Source: Clostridium tagluense (GTDB lineage: Bacteria; Bacillota; Clostridia; Clostridiales; Clostridiaceae). Taken from it: a DNA stretch of 64,000 nucleotides. Under the pieces are notes generated by a model. The model ran no database searches. It was not told the DNA's origin and saw only the letters and a list, made by a program, of their open reading frames with translations. Within the stretch, counting starts at the first letter, position 1, and each line of letters starts with the position of its first letter. Below, piece after piece: positions 17,438 through 27,007 of this stretch. The position numbers and the translations under genes are program-made. The DNA lies in assembly GCF_003865095.1 (NCBI RefSeq), contig NZ_BHYK01000008.1:62001-126000 (forward strand), given 5' to 3'.

Positions 17438-19759
17438 TTGAAAAAAAGAATATCATTATTTTTAGTAGCGATAACAGTAACAACATTATTTACAGGTTGT
17501 AATAAAGCTATTTTAAGTAATAACAAAGTAGTTTTAAGTAGTAGTAAAACTAATACTATGGCTTTTAATTTAGATTTTAAATTTAAAGTCCAACCTGAAA
17601 CATTTAAGGTAACAGTAGAATCTAATGGAACCACAGAAACAGTATCAGAACCCTTAGAAAAAATGGAAGTATCAAACTTAAAGAACAATGGAGATAAAAT
17701 ATCTTGGAGTTATAAAAAGAAAAATATTGATGTGCAAATTCAAAAGAAAGATAAGTATTTAGATGTATCCATAAAATCCAGTATTAAAGAGGGTGAAAAT
17801 AAATTTTCATGGCCCAAAGTAACGGGAGAAGCATATATGCTTCCATTAAATGAGGGCAAGTATATTCCAAAGGATGATAAAGTTTGGAAAGAATATTTAA
17901 ATGATAATGAAATGAAAACTTTAGAGTCTTTTTCTATGCAGTTTTTTGCATCAAGCAAAAAGAATTATTCCTTATTATATATAATTAAAAATCCTTATAA
18001 TAATGAAGTTAAATTTGATACTAAAGAAAATATTAAATTTACTTTTAATCATGAATATCCTTCAATAAATAAAAATAAGGATTACGGGTTTAGAATTTAT
18101 TTAACTAAGAATAATCCGGTAGATATAGCCAAAACTTATAAAAGTTTTATTGCTGGACAGGGAAACTTTAAGTCTTTAGAGGATAAGGCTAAGGACAATA
18201 AAAATATTGAAAAGCTTTATGGAGCACCACACGTTTATTTTTGGGATAGGTCAGCAATATCCCAGGAAAATATTAAATGGAATAAGCTAAAAGGAAAAAT
18301 TCCACAAGAATTAAAACTTTGGATGCAGAAGTTACTAAAAACAAAGGTTGAAGATGGTGGAGAGCTAGCTACTGTTTTTAATGATATAGATTCTTTAGAG
18401 TATATTGATAAATATACAAAAGATAGAATTATAAAAAATTTTAATTCGCTAGTACAGTTAAAGGAGTTTTATAATCCTAAGCTATTTGTGAATTTAGATA
18501 AAAAGAGTAAAGCATTGATAGAAAAAGGTATAGATAAGTTAAATCCATTAGAATTAATAGGTTTAAATAAAAGTTTATTAAAATCATCTTTAGGAGAGGC
18601 AGCAGATCCTATTGAAAAATGGGCAGATGCGAATACTGTTAATGTACTTTACGATATGAAAAAGTCAGGTATTGATAAAATGTGGCTAGGGTTAGATGAC
18701 TGGCAGGAAGGCTTTTTAAATCCAAAATTAGTTAGTGAGGCAAATAAACTGGGATATTTAATAGGTACTTATGATTCTTATCATTCAATTCATAAGCCAG
18801 GAGAAGAAAAGTGGTCCACAGCAAAATTTTCAGATACATCTCTTTATGAAAATGCCACTGTAACCAATAAAGAGGGTAAGAAGATAGAGGGGTTTAATGG
18901 AACGGGAAGAAAATTAAACCCAAATTTTGCTATGCCAAGTGTAAAAGATAGAGTGTCATCTATTTTAAAGACTGGTTTAAAGTTTAATTCTTGGTTTTTA
19001 GATACAGATGCAACAGGAGAAGTGGTGGATGATTATTCTAAAGCGCATCCTACAACGCAAGCAGAAGATATAAAGGCAAGAATAGAAAGAATGGAATACA
19101 TTCAAAAACAGTTTAATATGGTGGTTGGAAGTGAAGGCGGAAATGATTTTGCAAGTAAATCCATAGCCTTTGCTCATGGAATAGAAACCCCAGCCTTTTC
19201 ATGGATGGATAAGGATATGAGTAAAAATAAGGATAGTAAATATTATGTAGGAAGATATTATTCAAGTAATGGAGGAGTAGCAGAGTTATTTTCAAAGCAG
19301 GTACCTATAAAGGATAAGTATAAGAAGTTATTTATGGATACTGCTTATACAATTCCATTATACAAATTAGTTTATAATGATTCAGTCATAACTTCTTATT
19401 GGTGGGGTTTTGGTACATTAAAAATAAAAGATGAAGTGAAAAATAGAATGTTATATGAGGTTTTATATAATGTGCCACCACTTTATCATATTGATAAAAA
19501 TGAGTGGAATAAGAATAAAGAGGTTATTGTAAAACATACGAAGACTTGGTCTGATTTTAGTAAAAAGGCAATTACTATGGAAATGACAGATTTTAAAATT
19601 CTATCAAAGGATAGATCCGTTCAAATGACTAAATACGGAAAAGATTTAAAGGTAATAGCTAATTTTTCTAATAAAGAAGTTAATACTTATGGAGAAAAAA
19701 TTGCTGCAAAATCTCTTATTATAATTGATGGAAAAAGTAAAATTAAATATACCCCATAA
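17438..19759 (+). CDS. large glycoside-hydrolase-like lipoprotein
   Basis: This 773-residue protein begins with a lipoprotein signal and lipobox LFTGC, so it should sit on the outer face of the membrane. Residues 40-230 look like a beta-rich carbohydrate-binding region. The middle has features of a (beta/alpha)8 barrel glycosidase: KMWLGLDDWQEG, NSWFLDTDATGE and MVVGSEGGNDF, with acidic residues at strand ends, loosely like the GH101-type families. It ends in a beta domain. The family assignment is tentative. It starts with TTG behind GAGGTG, 61 bases after the kinase, and is probably in its operon, which would make it an envelope-glycan enzyme under that system. Confidence 0.65.
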   Translation: MKKRISLFLVAITVTTLFTGCNKAILSNNKVVLSSSKTNTMAFNLDFKFKVQPETFKVTVESNGTTETVSEPLEKMEVSNLKNNGDKISWSYKKKNIDVQIQKKDKYLDVSIKSSIKEGENKFSWPKVTGEAYMLPLNEGKYIPKDDKVWKEYLNDNEMKTLESFSMQFFASSKKNYSLLYIIKNPYNNEVKFDTKENIKFTFNHEYPSINKNKDYGFRIYLTKNNPVDIAKTYKSFIAGQGNFKSLEDKAKDNKNIEKLYGAPHVYFWDRSAISQENIKWNKLKGKIPQELKLWMQKLLKTKVEDGGELATVFNDIDSLEYIDKYTKDRIIKNFNSLVQLKEFYNPKLFVNLDKKSKALIEKGIDKLNPLELIGLNKSLLKSSLGEAADPIEKWADANTVNVLYDMKKSGIDKMWLGLDDWQEGFLNPKLVSEANKLGYLIGTYDSYHSIHKPGEEKWSTAKFSDTSLYENATVTNKEGKKIEGFNGTGRKLNPNFAMPSVKDRVSSILKTGLKFNSWFLDTDATGEVVDDYSKAHPTTQAEDIKARIERMEYIQKQFNMVVGSEGGNDFASKSIAFAHGIETPAFSWMDKDMSKNKDSKYYVGRYYSSNGGVAELFSKQVPIKDKYKKLFMDTAYTIPLYKLVYNDSVITSYWWGFGTLKIKDEVKNRMLYEVLYNVPPLYHIDKNEWNKNKEVIVKHTKTWSDFSKKAITMEMTDFKILSKDRSVQMTKYGKDLKVIANFSNKEVNTYGEKIAAKSLIIIDGKSKIKYTP

Positions 19760-19770
19760 AGGACTAAGGT

Positions 19771-19806
19771 CTAGCTTATAAATTATATATAAGCTAGAGC
19801 TTTTTC
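19771..19806 (+). terminator. terminator
   Basis: CTAGCTTATA pairs with TATAAGCTAG around a 7-base loop and is followed by AGCTTTTTC. It ends the regulator-kinase-lipoprotein operon. Confidence 0.85.
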
Positions 19807-19891
19807 ATTTAAAAGGTAAAGGCATGTAACATGGGACATTTATTTGGATATTAGAATAATTTAAAACTAAAGTTAAAGGATATGATAAAAA

Positions 19892-20719
19892 ATGAGAATG
19901 AGAAAAAAAATTATTATTTGGACAATATTATGTATAAGTTTACTAGGGATATATACAACCTTTATAGAAAGAAATTTATTAATTGTAAAAAGGCATAATG
20001 TGACAATCAATAAAAATGGAAAGGAAGAGTTAAAGGTAGTGCAAATTACAGATATACATCTTGGACAATTTTACAATTTAGATCAGCTAGAGAAGGTGGT
20101 CCAAAAAATTAATGCTTTAAATGCTGATATAGTGGTATTTACAGGTGATTTAATTGATAATGCTTCAACCTATGATGAAATTTACAATGTAGCAGATACA
20201 CTTAAAAAAATAAAATGTAGGATAGGTAAATATGCTATATACGGCAATCATGACTATGGTGGAGGTGCTGTTAGATACTATGATGATATAATGAATAAAG
20301 GTGGATTTAAGATTTTCAAAAATGAGGGGATAAGCATTTTGTTTAAGGATAAGCATATAAGAATTTTTGGAGCAGATGATGGGTTAATGGGAAATCATAA
20401 TGTAGATAAAACAATGAATGGAATTAACAATAAGTCTATAAATTTATTATTGTTACATGAGCCAGATTTAATAGAGGGATATAGTAATTATCCAGTTGAT
20501 TTAGTGCTTAGTGGACATAGCCATGGTGGACAAATATACATCCCACTTTACGGTCCATTAAAGAAAAATGTACTATCAGAAAAATATACAAAGGGATTTT
20601 ATAAACTAGGCAACCCTAGAGGCACAAAAATATATGTTAATAGTGGACTCGGAAATACAAAAGTACCATTTAGATTGTTTAATATTCCACAAATTTCGAT
20701 TTTTAATTTAAAAATATAA
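19892..20719 (+). CDS. YkuE-like metallophosphoesterase
   Basis: This 275-residue protein has an N-terminal membrane anchor and the calcineurin-type motifs in order: DIHLG, GDLIDN, GNHDYGGG, LLHEPD and GHSHGG. These bind two metals and catalyse phosphoester cleavage. The closest familiar relatives are YkuE-type enzymes with an exported catalytic domain, and the substrate may be a lipid or envelope phosphate. AAAGGA lies some 15 bases upstream of the ATG, a little far. Confidence 0.85.
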   Translation: MRMRKKIIIWTILCISLLGIYTTFIERNLLIVKRHNVTINKNGKEELKVVQITDIHLGQFYNLDQLEKVVQKINALNADIVVFTGDLIDNASTYDEIYNVADTLKKIKCRIGKYAIYGNHDYGGGAVRYYDDIMNKGGFKIFKNEGISILFKDKHIRIFGADDGLMGNHNVDKTMNGINNKSINLLLLHEPDLIEGYSNYPVDLVLSGHSHGGQIYIPLYGPLKKNVLSEKYTKGFYKLGNPRGTKIYVNSGLGNTKVPFRLFNIPQISIFNLKI

Positions 20720-20782
20720 TATTTAATTGTGTATAAATGCATAACTATTTCTAGAATAAACCGTGAAAGTCAGATGCGTAGG

Positions 20783-20811
20783 TTGACAGTAATTTAAGCA
20801 TATATTACTAT
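20783..20811 (+). promoter_or_regulatory. sigma-A-like promoter
   Basis: TTGACA at 20783-20788 and TACTAT at 20806-20811 lie 17 bp apart, upstream of the ArAE-like gene. Confidence 0.5.
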
Positions 20812-20867
20812 GTTACAAAGCAATAAAAAATATACCATATTAATGGTAGTAGGGGAAAAGTTGAGAA

Positions 20868-21839
20868 ATGATAAAATATATACAATCGAAAACAGTTAAG
20901 ATAACCTTGTCTGCCACAATAGCAATTATCATATCAAATTATTTGGGATTAGAATTTGGTGTAACTTCAGGTATAATTGCAATATTAAGTATTCAAGATA
21001 CAAAGAAAGAAGCACTATTAGTTGGGGGTAGGAGAATAATCTCATCTGCGGTGGCTATTGCTTTATCGTTTATGCTATATATGCTACTTGGAAATAATCC
21101 TATAGTGTTTGGGTTATTTTTACTTATATTTATTCCAATAACAAATATCTTAAAAATAAATGAGGGGATGGTTATTGGAGCAGTATTATCAACGCATCTT
21201 TTAATAAGTACAAATATTAGTATTTCTTGGATTATAAATGAAATAGGGTTAACTATTATAGGAATTGGGGTTGCCATGGTATTTAATTTATTTACAGCAC
21301 CACTCCAGGAGAGTTTTGAAAAGAATAAAGAGAAGATAGAAGAGCAATATAGATTAATATTATCAGATATGGCAAGGAGTTTAGTTACTCAAGCTGTACC
21401 AATTTATGAACAAGAGGTGATTTTGAGTATAGAACAACTAATTGTAAGTACTAAATTGATTACACAAATAATAAATAATAATAATTTATTTAAGAGCAAT
21501 AATTATTATGTAAGCTATATAGATATGAGAATGACACAATTAGATGCAATAAAAAGAATGAAAAGACATTTTTCAAGGTTCTATATGACCTATGAACAAA
21601 CTAGAATATTATCAGAGTTTACTGAAAATGTTGCAATTAATATTCATGAAGATAATGATTGTATCGAACTTATAAGTAAACTCGACTTACTTAGGAGTGA
21701 TTATAAAATGATGGAACTACCGAAAAATAGGAATGAATTTGAAAATAGGGCATTGCTATTTCAATTTTTAAATGATTTAGAAGATTTTTTAATTATTAAA
21801 AAAGAGTTCAAAGAATCTATTGATAATTTATACAGATAA
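20868..21839 (+). CDS. aromatic acid exporter (ArAE)-like membrane protein
   Basis: This 323-residue protein has four to six membrane helices in the first 150 residues, with the ArAE_1 pattern SATIAIIISNYLGL then GITSGI-like and GRRIISSAVAI. A cytoplasmic helical C-terminal domain follows. Related Firmicute proteins are annotated as aromatic acid exporters, though function is rarely tested. It appears to be transcribed alone. Confidence 0.8.
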   Translation: MIKYIQSKTVKITLSATIAIIISNYLGLEFGVTSGIIAILSIQDTKKEALLVGGRRIISSAVAIALSFMLYMLLGNNPIVFGLFLLIFIPITNILKINEGMVIGAVLSTHLLISTNISISWIINEIGLTIIGIGVAMVFNLFTAPLQESFEKNKEKIEEQYRLILSDMARSLVTQAVPIYEQEVILSIEQLIVSTKLITQIINNNNLFKSNNYYVSYIDMRMTQLDAIKRMKRHFSRFYMTYEQTRILSEFTENVAINIHEDNDCIELISKLDLLRSDYKMMELPKNRNEFENRALLFQFLNDLEDFLIIKKEFKESIDNLYR

Positions 21840-21929
21840 AAAATATTGAATGCATTGGAGGAATGCTAATTATTATGTAGAACATAAAAGGTATACTAAG
21901 TTTTATTTATTAAATGGAGGCGATTATAG

Positions 21930-22928
21930 ATGAAAAAACTAATTAATAACCCGGAATTTGTTGTTGAGGAGATGCTGGAAGGTATAGTAATGGCACATCC
22001 AGATTATGTTAGAAAACTTGAAAATGTAGATGTACTTGTTAGAAAAAATTCGCCTATATCAGGAAAAGTTGCATTAGTTAGTGGGGGAGGAAGTGGACAT
22101 GAACCAGCACATGGCGGGTATGTAGGAATGGGAATGTTAGATGCAGCAGTGTGTGGTGCAGTATTTACATCTCCAACTCCAGATCAAATATATGAAGCTG
22201 TAAAAGCAGTCCATGGTGAACTTGGAGTTCTTCTAGTAGTTAAAAACTATACAGGAGATATAATGAATTTTGAAATGGCCAGTGAAATGGCTGAGATGGA
22301 TGGAATAAAAATTGCAAGGGTTGTTGTTAATGATGATGTAGCAGTTGAAAATAGTCTTTTTACAGCTGGAAGACGTGGCATAGCTGGAACTGTATTTGTT
22401 CATAAAATAGCTGGGGCAAAAGCAGAAACGGGAGCAAGTCTTGAGGAGGTTAAGGCAGTAGCTGAAAAGGTAATAGCAAATGTGCGAAGTATGGGAATGG
22501 CAATAACGCCCTGCATAGTTCCTGCAGCAGGCAAACCTAATTTTAGTTTAGCCCAAGATGAAGTTGAAATTGGCATGGGTATACATGGGGAACCAGGTAC
22601 TCATAGAGAAACTCTAAGTCCAGTTGATGAAATAGTAGAACACATGCTTTTGAAAATATTAGCTGATATGCCACTGGAGCCAGGGGAGCAAGTAGCAGTT
22701 ATGATTAATGGACTTGCAGCTACACCATTAATGGAGCTTTATATTGTTAATAGAAAAGTTCATAAGATCTTAGAAGAAAAGGGTGTAAAAGTTTATAAAA
22801 CATTTGTTGGAGAATTTATGACCTCTCTTGAAATGGCAGGATTTTCTGTTACATTATTAAAACTTGATGATGAATTAAAGGTTCTATTAGATGCACCGGC
22901 AGATACACCAGCGTTAAAAGTGTTATAG
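21930..22928 (+). CDS. dhaK: dihydroxyacetone kinase, DhaK subunit
   Basis: This 332-residue protein binds dihydroxyacetone covalently through the His in GMGIHGEPG. The substrate loop SGGGSGHEPAHGG and the NYTGDIMNF segment are intact. It is the first gene of a complete dhaKLM set. In the PTS-dependent system, DhaM passes phosphate to ADP bound on DhaL, which phosphorylates dihydroxyacetone on DhaK, feeding glycerol-derived carbon into glycolysis. TGGAGGCG precedes the ATG. Confidence 0.95.
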   Translation: MKKLINNPEFVVEEMLEGIVMAHPDYVRKLENVDVLVRKNSPISGKVALVSGGGSGHEPAHGGYVGMGMLDAAVCGAVFTSPTPDQIYEAVKAVHGELGVLLVVKNYTGDIMNFEMASEMAEMDGIKIARVVVNDDVAVENSLFTAGRRGIAGTVFVHKIAGAKAETGASLEEVKAVAEKVIANVRSMGMAITPCIVPAAGKPNFSLAQDEVEIGMGIHGEPGTHRETLSPVDEIVEHMLLKILADMPLEPGEQVAVMINGLAATPLMELYIVNRKVHKILEEKGVKVYKTFVGEFMTSLEMAGFSVTLLKLDDELKVLLDAPADTPALKVL

Positions 22929-22989
22929 CCTAATAATGCCTCTGATGACTTGAAATCAAAACACTTTAGTATATAGGGGAGGTAATAAA

Positions 22990-23640
22990 ATGAGTATTTC
23001 AGGATTACAAGTAATTTCAATATTAAATAAAATCGCGAATGTAATTGAAGAAAATAAGAATTATTTATGTGAGCTAGATGCAGCTATAGGTGATGGAGAT
23101 CATGGAATTAACATGAATAAGGGGTTTAATGCTGTTAAAGAAAAATTAAGAGGCGATAATGGATGCGACATTGGAGAAATTCTTAAGAACACCGGAATGG
23201 CATTAGTTTCAAACGTAGGAGGTGCATCAGGACCACTATATGGTACAGCATTTATGAAAGCTGCGCTAGAAGTTAAAGGAAAAGCAAATATAGATATTGA
23301 AGATTTTATTAAAATATTAGAGGCAGCCTTAGGCGGAGTTTTGATGCGAGGAAAAGCGGTTAGCGGAGAAAAGACAATGATAGATGCAATAGCACCAGCT
23401 ATTGATGCTATGAAAGAAGCTTTAAAGGCGGGATTAGTGCCAATAGATATTTTAAAAGCTTCAAAAGATGCAGCAATAAAGGGAGTAGAATATACAAAAA
23501 CTATAATTGCTACTAAGGGAAGAGCTAGTTATCTTGGAGAAAGAAGTATTGGTCATCAAGATGCAGGAGCAACTTCAAGCTATTTAATATTAAATACTGT
23601 TTATGAAGGAGTAAAGGACATAAAAGAAGGATTGGTGTAA
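22990..23640 (+). CDS. dhaL: dihydroxyacetone kinase, DhaL subunit
   Basis: This 216-residue protein has the ADP/Mg-binding signature AIGDGDHG near residue 34, a glycine-rich loop NVGGASGPLYG, and GERSIGHQDAGATS near the C-terminus. It is the ADP-carrying subunit of the PTS-dependent kinase. It follows dhaK by 61 bases and dhaM by 3 bases downstream. Confidence 0.95.
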   Translation: MSISGLQVISILNKIANVIEENKNYLCELDAAIGDGDHGINMNKGFNAVKEKLRGDNGCDIGEILKNTGMALVSNVGGASGPLYGTAFMKAALEVKGKANIDIEDFIKILEAALGGVLMRGKAVSGEKTMIDAIAPAIDAMKEALKAGLVPIDILKASKDAAIKGVEYTKTIIATKGRASYLGERSIGHQDAGATSSYLILNTVYEGVKDIKEGLV

Positions 23641-23643
23641 TAT

Positions 23644-24033
23644 ATGGTAGGAATCGTAATAATTTCTCATAGTAGTAAAGTTGCAGAAGGCGTAAAAGAG
23701 TTAGCACTTCAAATGGCGGATAATGTGCCTATTGTAGCAGCTGGTGGGACTAGTGATAATGGGCTAGGAACAGATATAGAAAAAATTATTTTGGCAATAA
23801 ATAAAGTATATTCAGAAGACGGTGTAGCCATATTATTTGATCTTGGTAGTGCATATATGAATGCACAGATGGCTATTGAAACTCTTTCAGATGAAATGCA
23901 GAAAAATGTCGTGATTATTGATGCGGCTTTAGTTGAGGGAGCTATTGTGGTGGCAGTGGAAAGTAGTATTGGTAAAGATTTAACAGAAATTCAAGAAGCG
24001 GTTAAGGGTTTATGTCTTCATAAAATGCCATAA
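23644..24033 (+). CDS. dhaM: dihydroxyacetone kinase phosphotransfer subunit DhaM (IIA type)
   Basis: This 129-residue protein is the EIIA-Man-like domain alone. The phospho-accepting His is in IISHSSKVAEG, and LFDLGSAYMN and DAALVEGA match the family. Some DhaM proteins carry extra HPr and EI domains; this one does not, so it must take phosphate from the general PTS proteins. A strong terminator follows. Confidence 0.93.
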   Translation: MVGIVIISHSSKVAEGVKELALQMADNVPIVAAGGTSDNGLGTDIEKIILAINKVYSEDGVAILFDLGSAYMNAQMAIETLSDEMQKNVVIIDAALVEGAIVVAVESSIGKDLTEIQEAVKGLCLHKMP

Positions 24034-24037
24034 AATT

Positions 24038-24084
24038 AAAAAAAAATACTGTATTGGAAAATTCCAATACAGTATTTTTTTTAT
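24038..24084 (+). terminator. terminator of dhaKLM
   Basis: AATACTGTATTGGA pairs with TCCAATACAGTATT around AAAT, with A-runs before and T-runs after, so it could act on either strand. Confidence 0.9.
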
Positions 24085-24170
24085 TTACTGATTATGAAGT
24101 AAATACTACATAATGGAAAGATTTTTTCAGTATATATATATGAGGGATAAATAGGAGGAGTTGAGTTAAT

Positions 24171-24605
24171 ATGGGCAAAAAAGTCATTGCTATAGGGAAT
24201 AGGTTAATGATGGATGATGCAGTAGCGGTAATGATTTTAGAAAAAATTAAAAATGAGTTAGAGGAGAAAAATATAGAAACTATTGTAGGGGAAACAGATG
24301 TGGACTTTTGCTTTTCAAAATTAAATCAACAAGATATATTCTATATTATAGATTCAACATATTATGGGAATGTTCCAGGTACGGTAACTTTTAAAAAATT
24401 AAAAGATATTAAAAATACTAGCGGCGACTGTAGGTCTATTCATTCTTTAGGTTTAATGGAACTAGTAAATAGTTATAAGATGGATATTAAGGGTTATTTC
24501 ATAGGAATAGAAATTGCTAATATAGATATAAATATTGGACTAAGTCATAGGCTGCAAGGAGAAATAGATTATATATCTAGGGACATATTGAACTTTATAA
24601 CATAA
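24171..24605 (+). CDS. hydrogenase-type maturation protease
   Basis: This 144-residue protein has the HycI/HyaD pattern: GNRLMMDDAVAV near residue 8 with an acidic metal ligand, a second Asp in YIIDSTYYG, and a His in SIHSLGL. Such proteases trim the large subunit of [NiFe]-hydrogenases after nickel insertion. No [NiFe]-hydrogenase is in this window, and [FeFe] enzymes do not need one, so its target must be elsewhere or it has another role. AGGAGGAG precedes the ATG. Confidence 0.75.
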   Translation: MGKKVIAIGNRLMMDDAVAVMILEKIKNELEEKNIETIVGETDVDFCFSKLNQQDIFYIIDSTYYGNVPGTVTFKKLKDIKNTSGDCRSIHSLGLMELVNSYKMDIKGYFIGIEIANIDINIGLSHRLQGEIDYISRDILNFIT

Positions 24606-24736
24606 GTTTTTTTATGATCACCAAATAGACTAGCCCACGACTTGTTATTTATTTGAATGTGCATTATGATTAAAATGAGGATTTTTACAAAAGATATAGG
24701 CAAGATAAATAACATTTATTTTTTTTGGAGGGTTAG

Positions 24737-25975
24737 ATGTCAAAAATAAACAAATATATTATAATATCATTAATTGTATCCCTATTTGGGGAGATATATT
24801 TTTATCCATTTGAAAGCGCACTGAAATTTTCCGCAGGGGTAATTACTTTTAATTTATGCGCACTTATGATGGAGGATATGTCAGAAGTAACAATGGGAAT
24901 TTTATGTGGCCTCGGTGTATTTATGACAAGAAATATTTTTGGTGTATTGCTTTTACACCATGATATTATAGATACATTAGTTTTAAATTTTCCATCACTT
25001 TTATATTATTTAATCTATGGAGTTCTTCTTAAGATTACTAAAGTTAGGAAATATAAAAACAGTATAGTTAACACAATTTTTATATTGGCATTAACCGATT
25101 CCTTTTGTAATTTAGGTGAAGCCGTTATGAGAAATGGTATTAATGTCTATATTGTAAGAATTATAATTTTTGTAGGATTTATAAGAGGATCTATAACTTA
25201 TCTGGCTTACCTTACTTATAATAAACAAAAATTATTTATTTTGAACAGCGAACATCAGAAAAGATACACTGAGTTAAATTTGTTAATTTCAAATATACAG
25301 GCAGAGATGTTTTATTTAAAGAAGTCTATGAAGGATATTGAAAAGGTAATGTCAAAAAGTTATAGTTTATATGAAACCTATAAGAATAATGAATATTTAA
25401 GAGAAAAAACTTTGGACATTGCTAGAGAAGTACATGAGATAAAAAAAGATTATTATAGAGTTTTAAAGGGATTTGAAGCACTTATAGATAATTTTGAAAA
25501 TGAAGATGAAATGACACTTTCCAATATTTTTACTATAATTAAAGATAACACTAGCAGATATATAAAAGAAAGCAATAAAGAAATAGAAATATCATTCCAT
25601 TTTGAAAAAGATTTTACGGTTAAGGATCATTGTAATTTATTTGTTATACTTAATAATCTAATTATAAATAGTATAGATGACTGTGAAAATAGTGATTTCA
25701 TTAAAACATCTGAAAAAGAGGATGAAGACAATATATATTTTGAGGTAACTGATACAGGAAAAGGGATTGATGAAGATATTTTTCCTTATATTTTTAATGC
25801 AGGTTTTACTACTAAGTATGATGATATAACAGGAGAAGCTTCTACGGGCATAGGACTTTCACATGTAAAGAATATCATTGATAATTTAGGTGGATATATA
25901 GAAGTAAAATCAGAAGTAAATCTAGGTACTACTTTTATATTAAAAATACCTAAAAACTCACTGAATGGAGGATAA
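24737..25975 (+). CDS. GlnK-like sensor histidine kinase
   Basis: This 412-residue protein has about five or six membrane helices in residues 1-165, a coiled-coil, a phospho-acceptor region REVHEIKKDYYRV and a GHKL ATPase domain with NNLIINSIDDC, DTGKGID and TGIGLSHVKNI. The layout matches the Bacillus GlnK (YcbA) glutamine sensor. The next gene is a YcbB-domain regulator and the one after is gltS, so sensing of glutamine or glutamate is likely. TTTGGAGGG precedes the ATG. Confidence 0.8.
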   Translation: MSKINKYIIISLIVSLFGEIYFYPFESALKFSAGVITFNLCALMMEDMSEVTMGILCGLGVFMTRNIFGVLLLHHDIIDTLVLNFPSLLYYLIYGVLLKITKVRKYKNSIVNTIFILALTDSFCNLGEAVMRNGINVYIVRIIIFVGFIRGSITYLAYLTYNKQKLFILNSEHQKRYTELNLLISNIQAEMFYLKKSMKDIEKVMSKSYSLYETYKNNEYLREKTLDIAREVHEIKKDYYRVLKGFEALIDNFENEDEMTLSNIFTIIKDNTSRYIKESNKEIEISFHFEKDFTVKDHCNLFVILNNLIINSIDDCENSDFIKTSEKEDEDNIYFEVTDTGKGIDEDIFPYIFNAGFTTKYDDITGEASTGIGLSHVKNIIDNLGGYIEVKSEVNLGTTFILKIPKNSLNGG

Positions 25976-25977
25976 TT

Positions 25978-26853
25978 ATGGAAATGACTTTTTTGATTGT
26001 TGATGATGATATTAGCATTAGAAAAATGCTAGGACTTCTCATAAAAAAAAATAACCTTGGAAAAGTTATATGTGAAATAGAAAGTGGCAAGGATGCTGTG
26101 CAAGAGATTCTATTCTATAATCCGGATATAGTACTTATTGATCTTTTGTTACCTATAGTGGATGGAATTGAAATAATGAAAGCTAGCAAGAAACAAGGAT
26201 ATAAGGGCAAGTTTATTATGATATCACAGGTTGAAGATGAATCTGTGGTATCAAAAGCATATGAAAATGGAGTAATTTTTTTTATAAGCAAACCTATAAA
26301 CAGTATAGAGGTTATTAATGTTATAAAAGGCATATGTCATAATATTGAGTTAGAACATTCACTAGCCCTTATAAAGAGCGCAGTATTAAACTTAAATAGT
26401 GATAAAAATGTAACAAGAGAATTATTTATAGATGATGGAATAACTAATATTTTCGCTGATATAGGTATCGCTGGTGCCGTAGGAAGTAATGAGTTAATAA
26501 AAATCATACATAAAATAATGGATTTTAAAAAAAAGAGTCCAAACTCCACCTATAAGCTACAAAAAATATACTATGAAATGGTACAGGAAGAACATGTGGA
26601 TGGAAATCTAAATGCAAATAAAAGAGCTTTAGAACAAAGGGTTAGAAGAACTATTCAAAAGGCTTTAGAGACTATATCAGAGCTGGGTTGTGATGACTAC
26701 AGTAGTAGCGTTTTTATGGAATATAGCACTTTATTATTTGACTTTAAACAAGTAAGGCAAGAAATGAGACATATAAACAATGCTTTAGAGGAACCAGGAA
26801 AAATAAATACAAAAAAATTCATTGAAAGTATTATTACTAAATTAGGCTCTTAA
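25978..26853 (+). CDS. GlnL-like response regulator with YcbB domain
   Basis: This 291-residue protein has a receiver domain (VDDDIS, phospho-acceptor in IDLLLP, Lys in ISKPIN) and a C-terminal YcbB-type helical DNA-binding domain (about residues 155-285, ending in RALEQRVRRTIQKALETI). It starts 2 bases after its kinase. In Bacillus the homologous pair activates a glutaminase/glutamine-transporter operon; here gltS lies directly downstream. Confidence 0.85.
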   Translation: MEMTFLIVDDDISIRKMLGLLIKKNNLGKVICEIESGKDAVQEILFYNPDIVLIDLLLPIVDGIEIMKASKKQGYKGKFIMISQVEDESVVSKAYENGVIFFISKPINSIEVINVIKGICHNIELEHSLALIKSAVLNLNSDKNVTRELFIDDGITNIFADIGIAGAVGSNELIKIIHKIMDFKKKSPNSTYKLQKIYYEMVQEEHVDGNLNANKRALEQRVRRTIQKALETISELGCDDYSSSVFMEYSTLLFDFKQVRQEMRHINNALEEPGKINTKKFIESIITKLGS

Positions 26854-26920
26854 TAATTTTAGTAATATAGCTTAAGTTCACAATAAATGGTATGAATAGT
26901 TTGAAAATTTAATTTTAAGC

Positions 26921-26979
26921 TGTAGTATCTTGTAGTATTCCGTTGTTATTTGTATAAGCCCCTTACAATATATTATAAT
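26921..26979 (+). promoter_or_regulatory. gltS promoter with direct-repeat operator
   Basis: TGTAGTAT occurs at 26921 and 26931, a 10-bp direct repeat just upstream of TTGTAT (26950-26955). TATAAT follows at 26974-26979 with an 18-bp spacer. Repeats abutting a weak -35 box are the usual arrangement for an activator such as the adjacent GlnL-like protein. Confidence 0.6.
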
Positions 26980-27007
26980 GTAGAAAAATTATAAGGAGGC
27001 ATAACAA

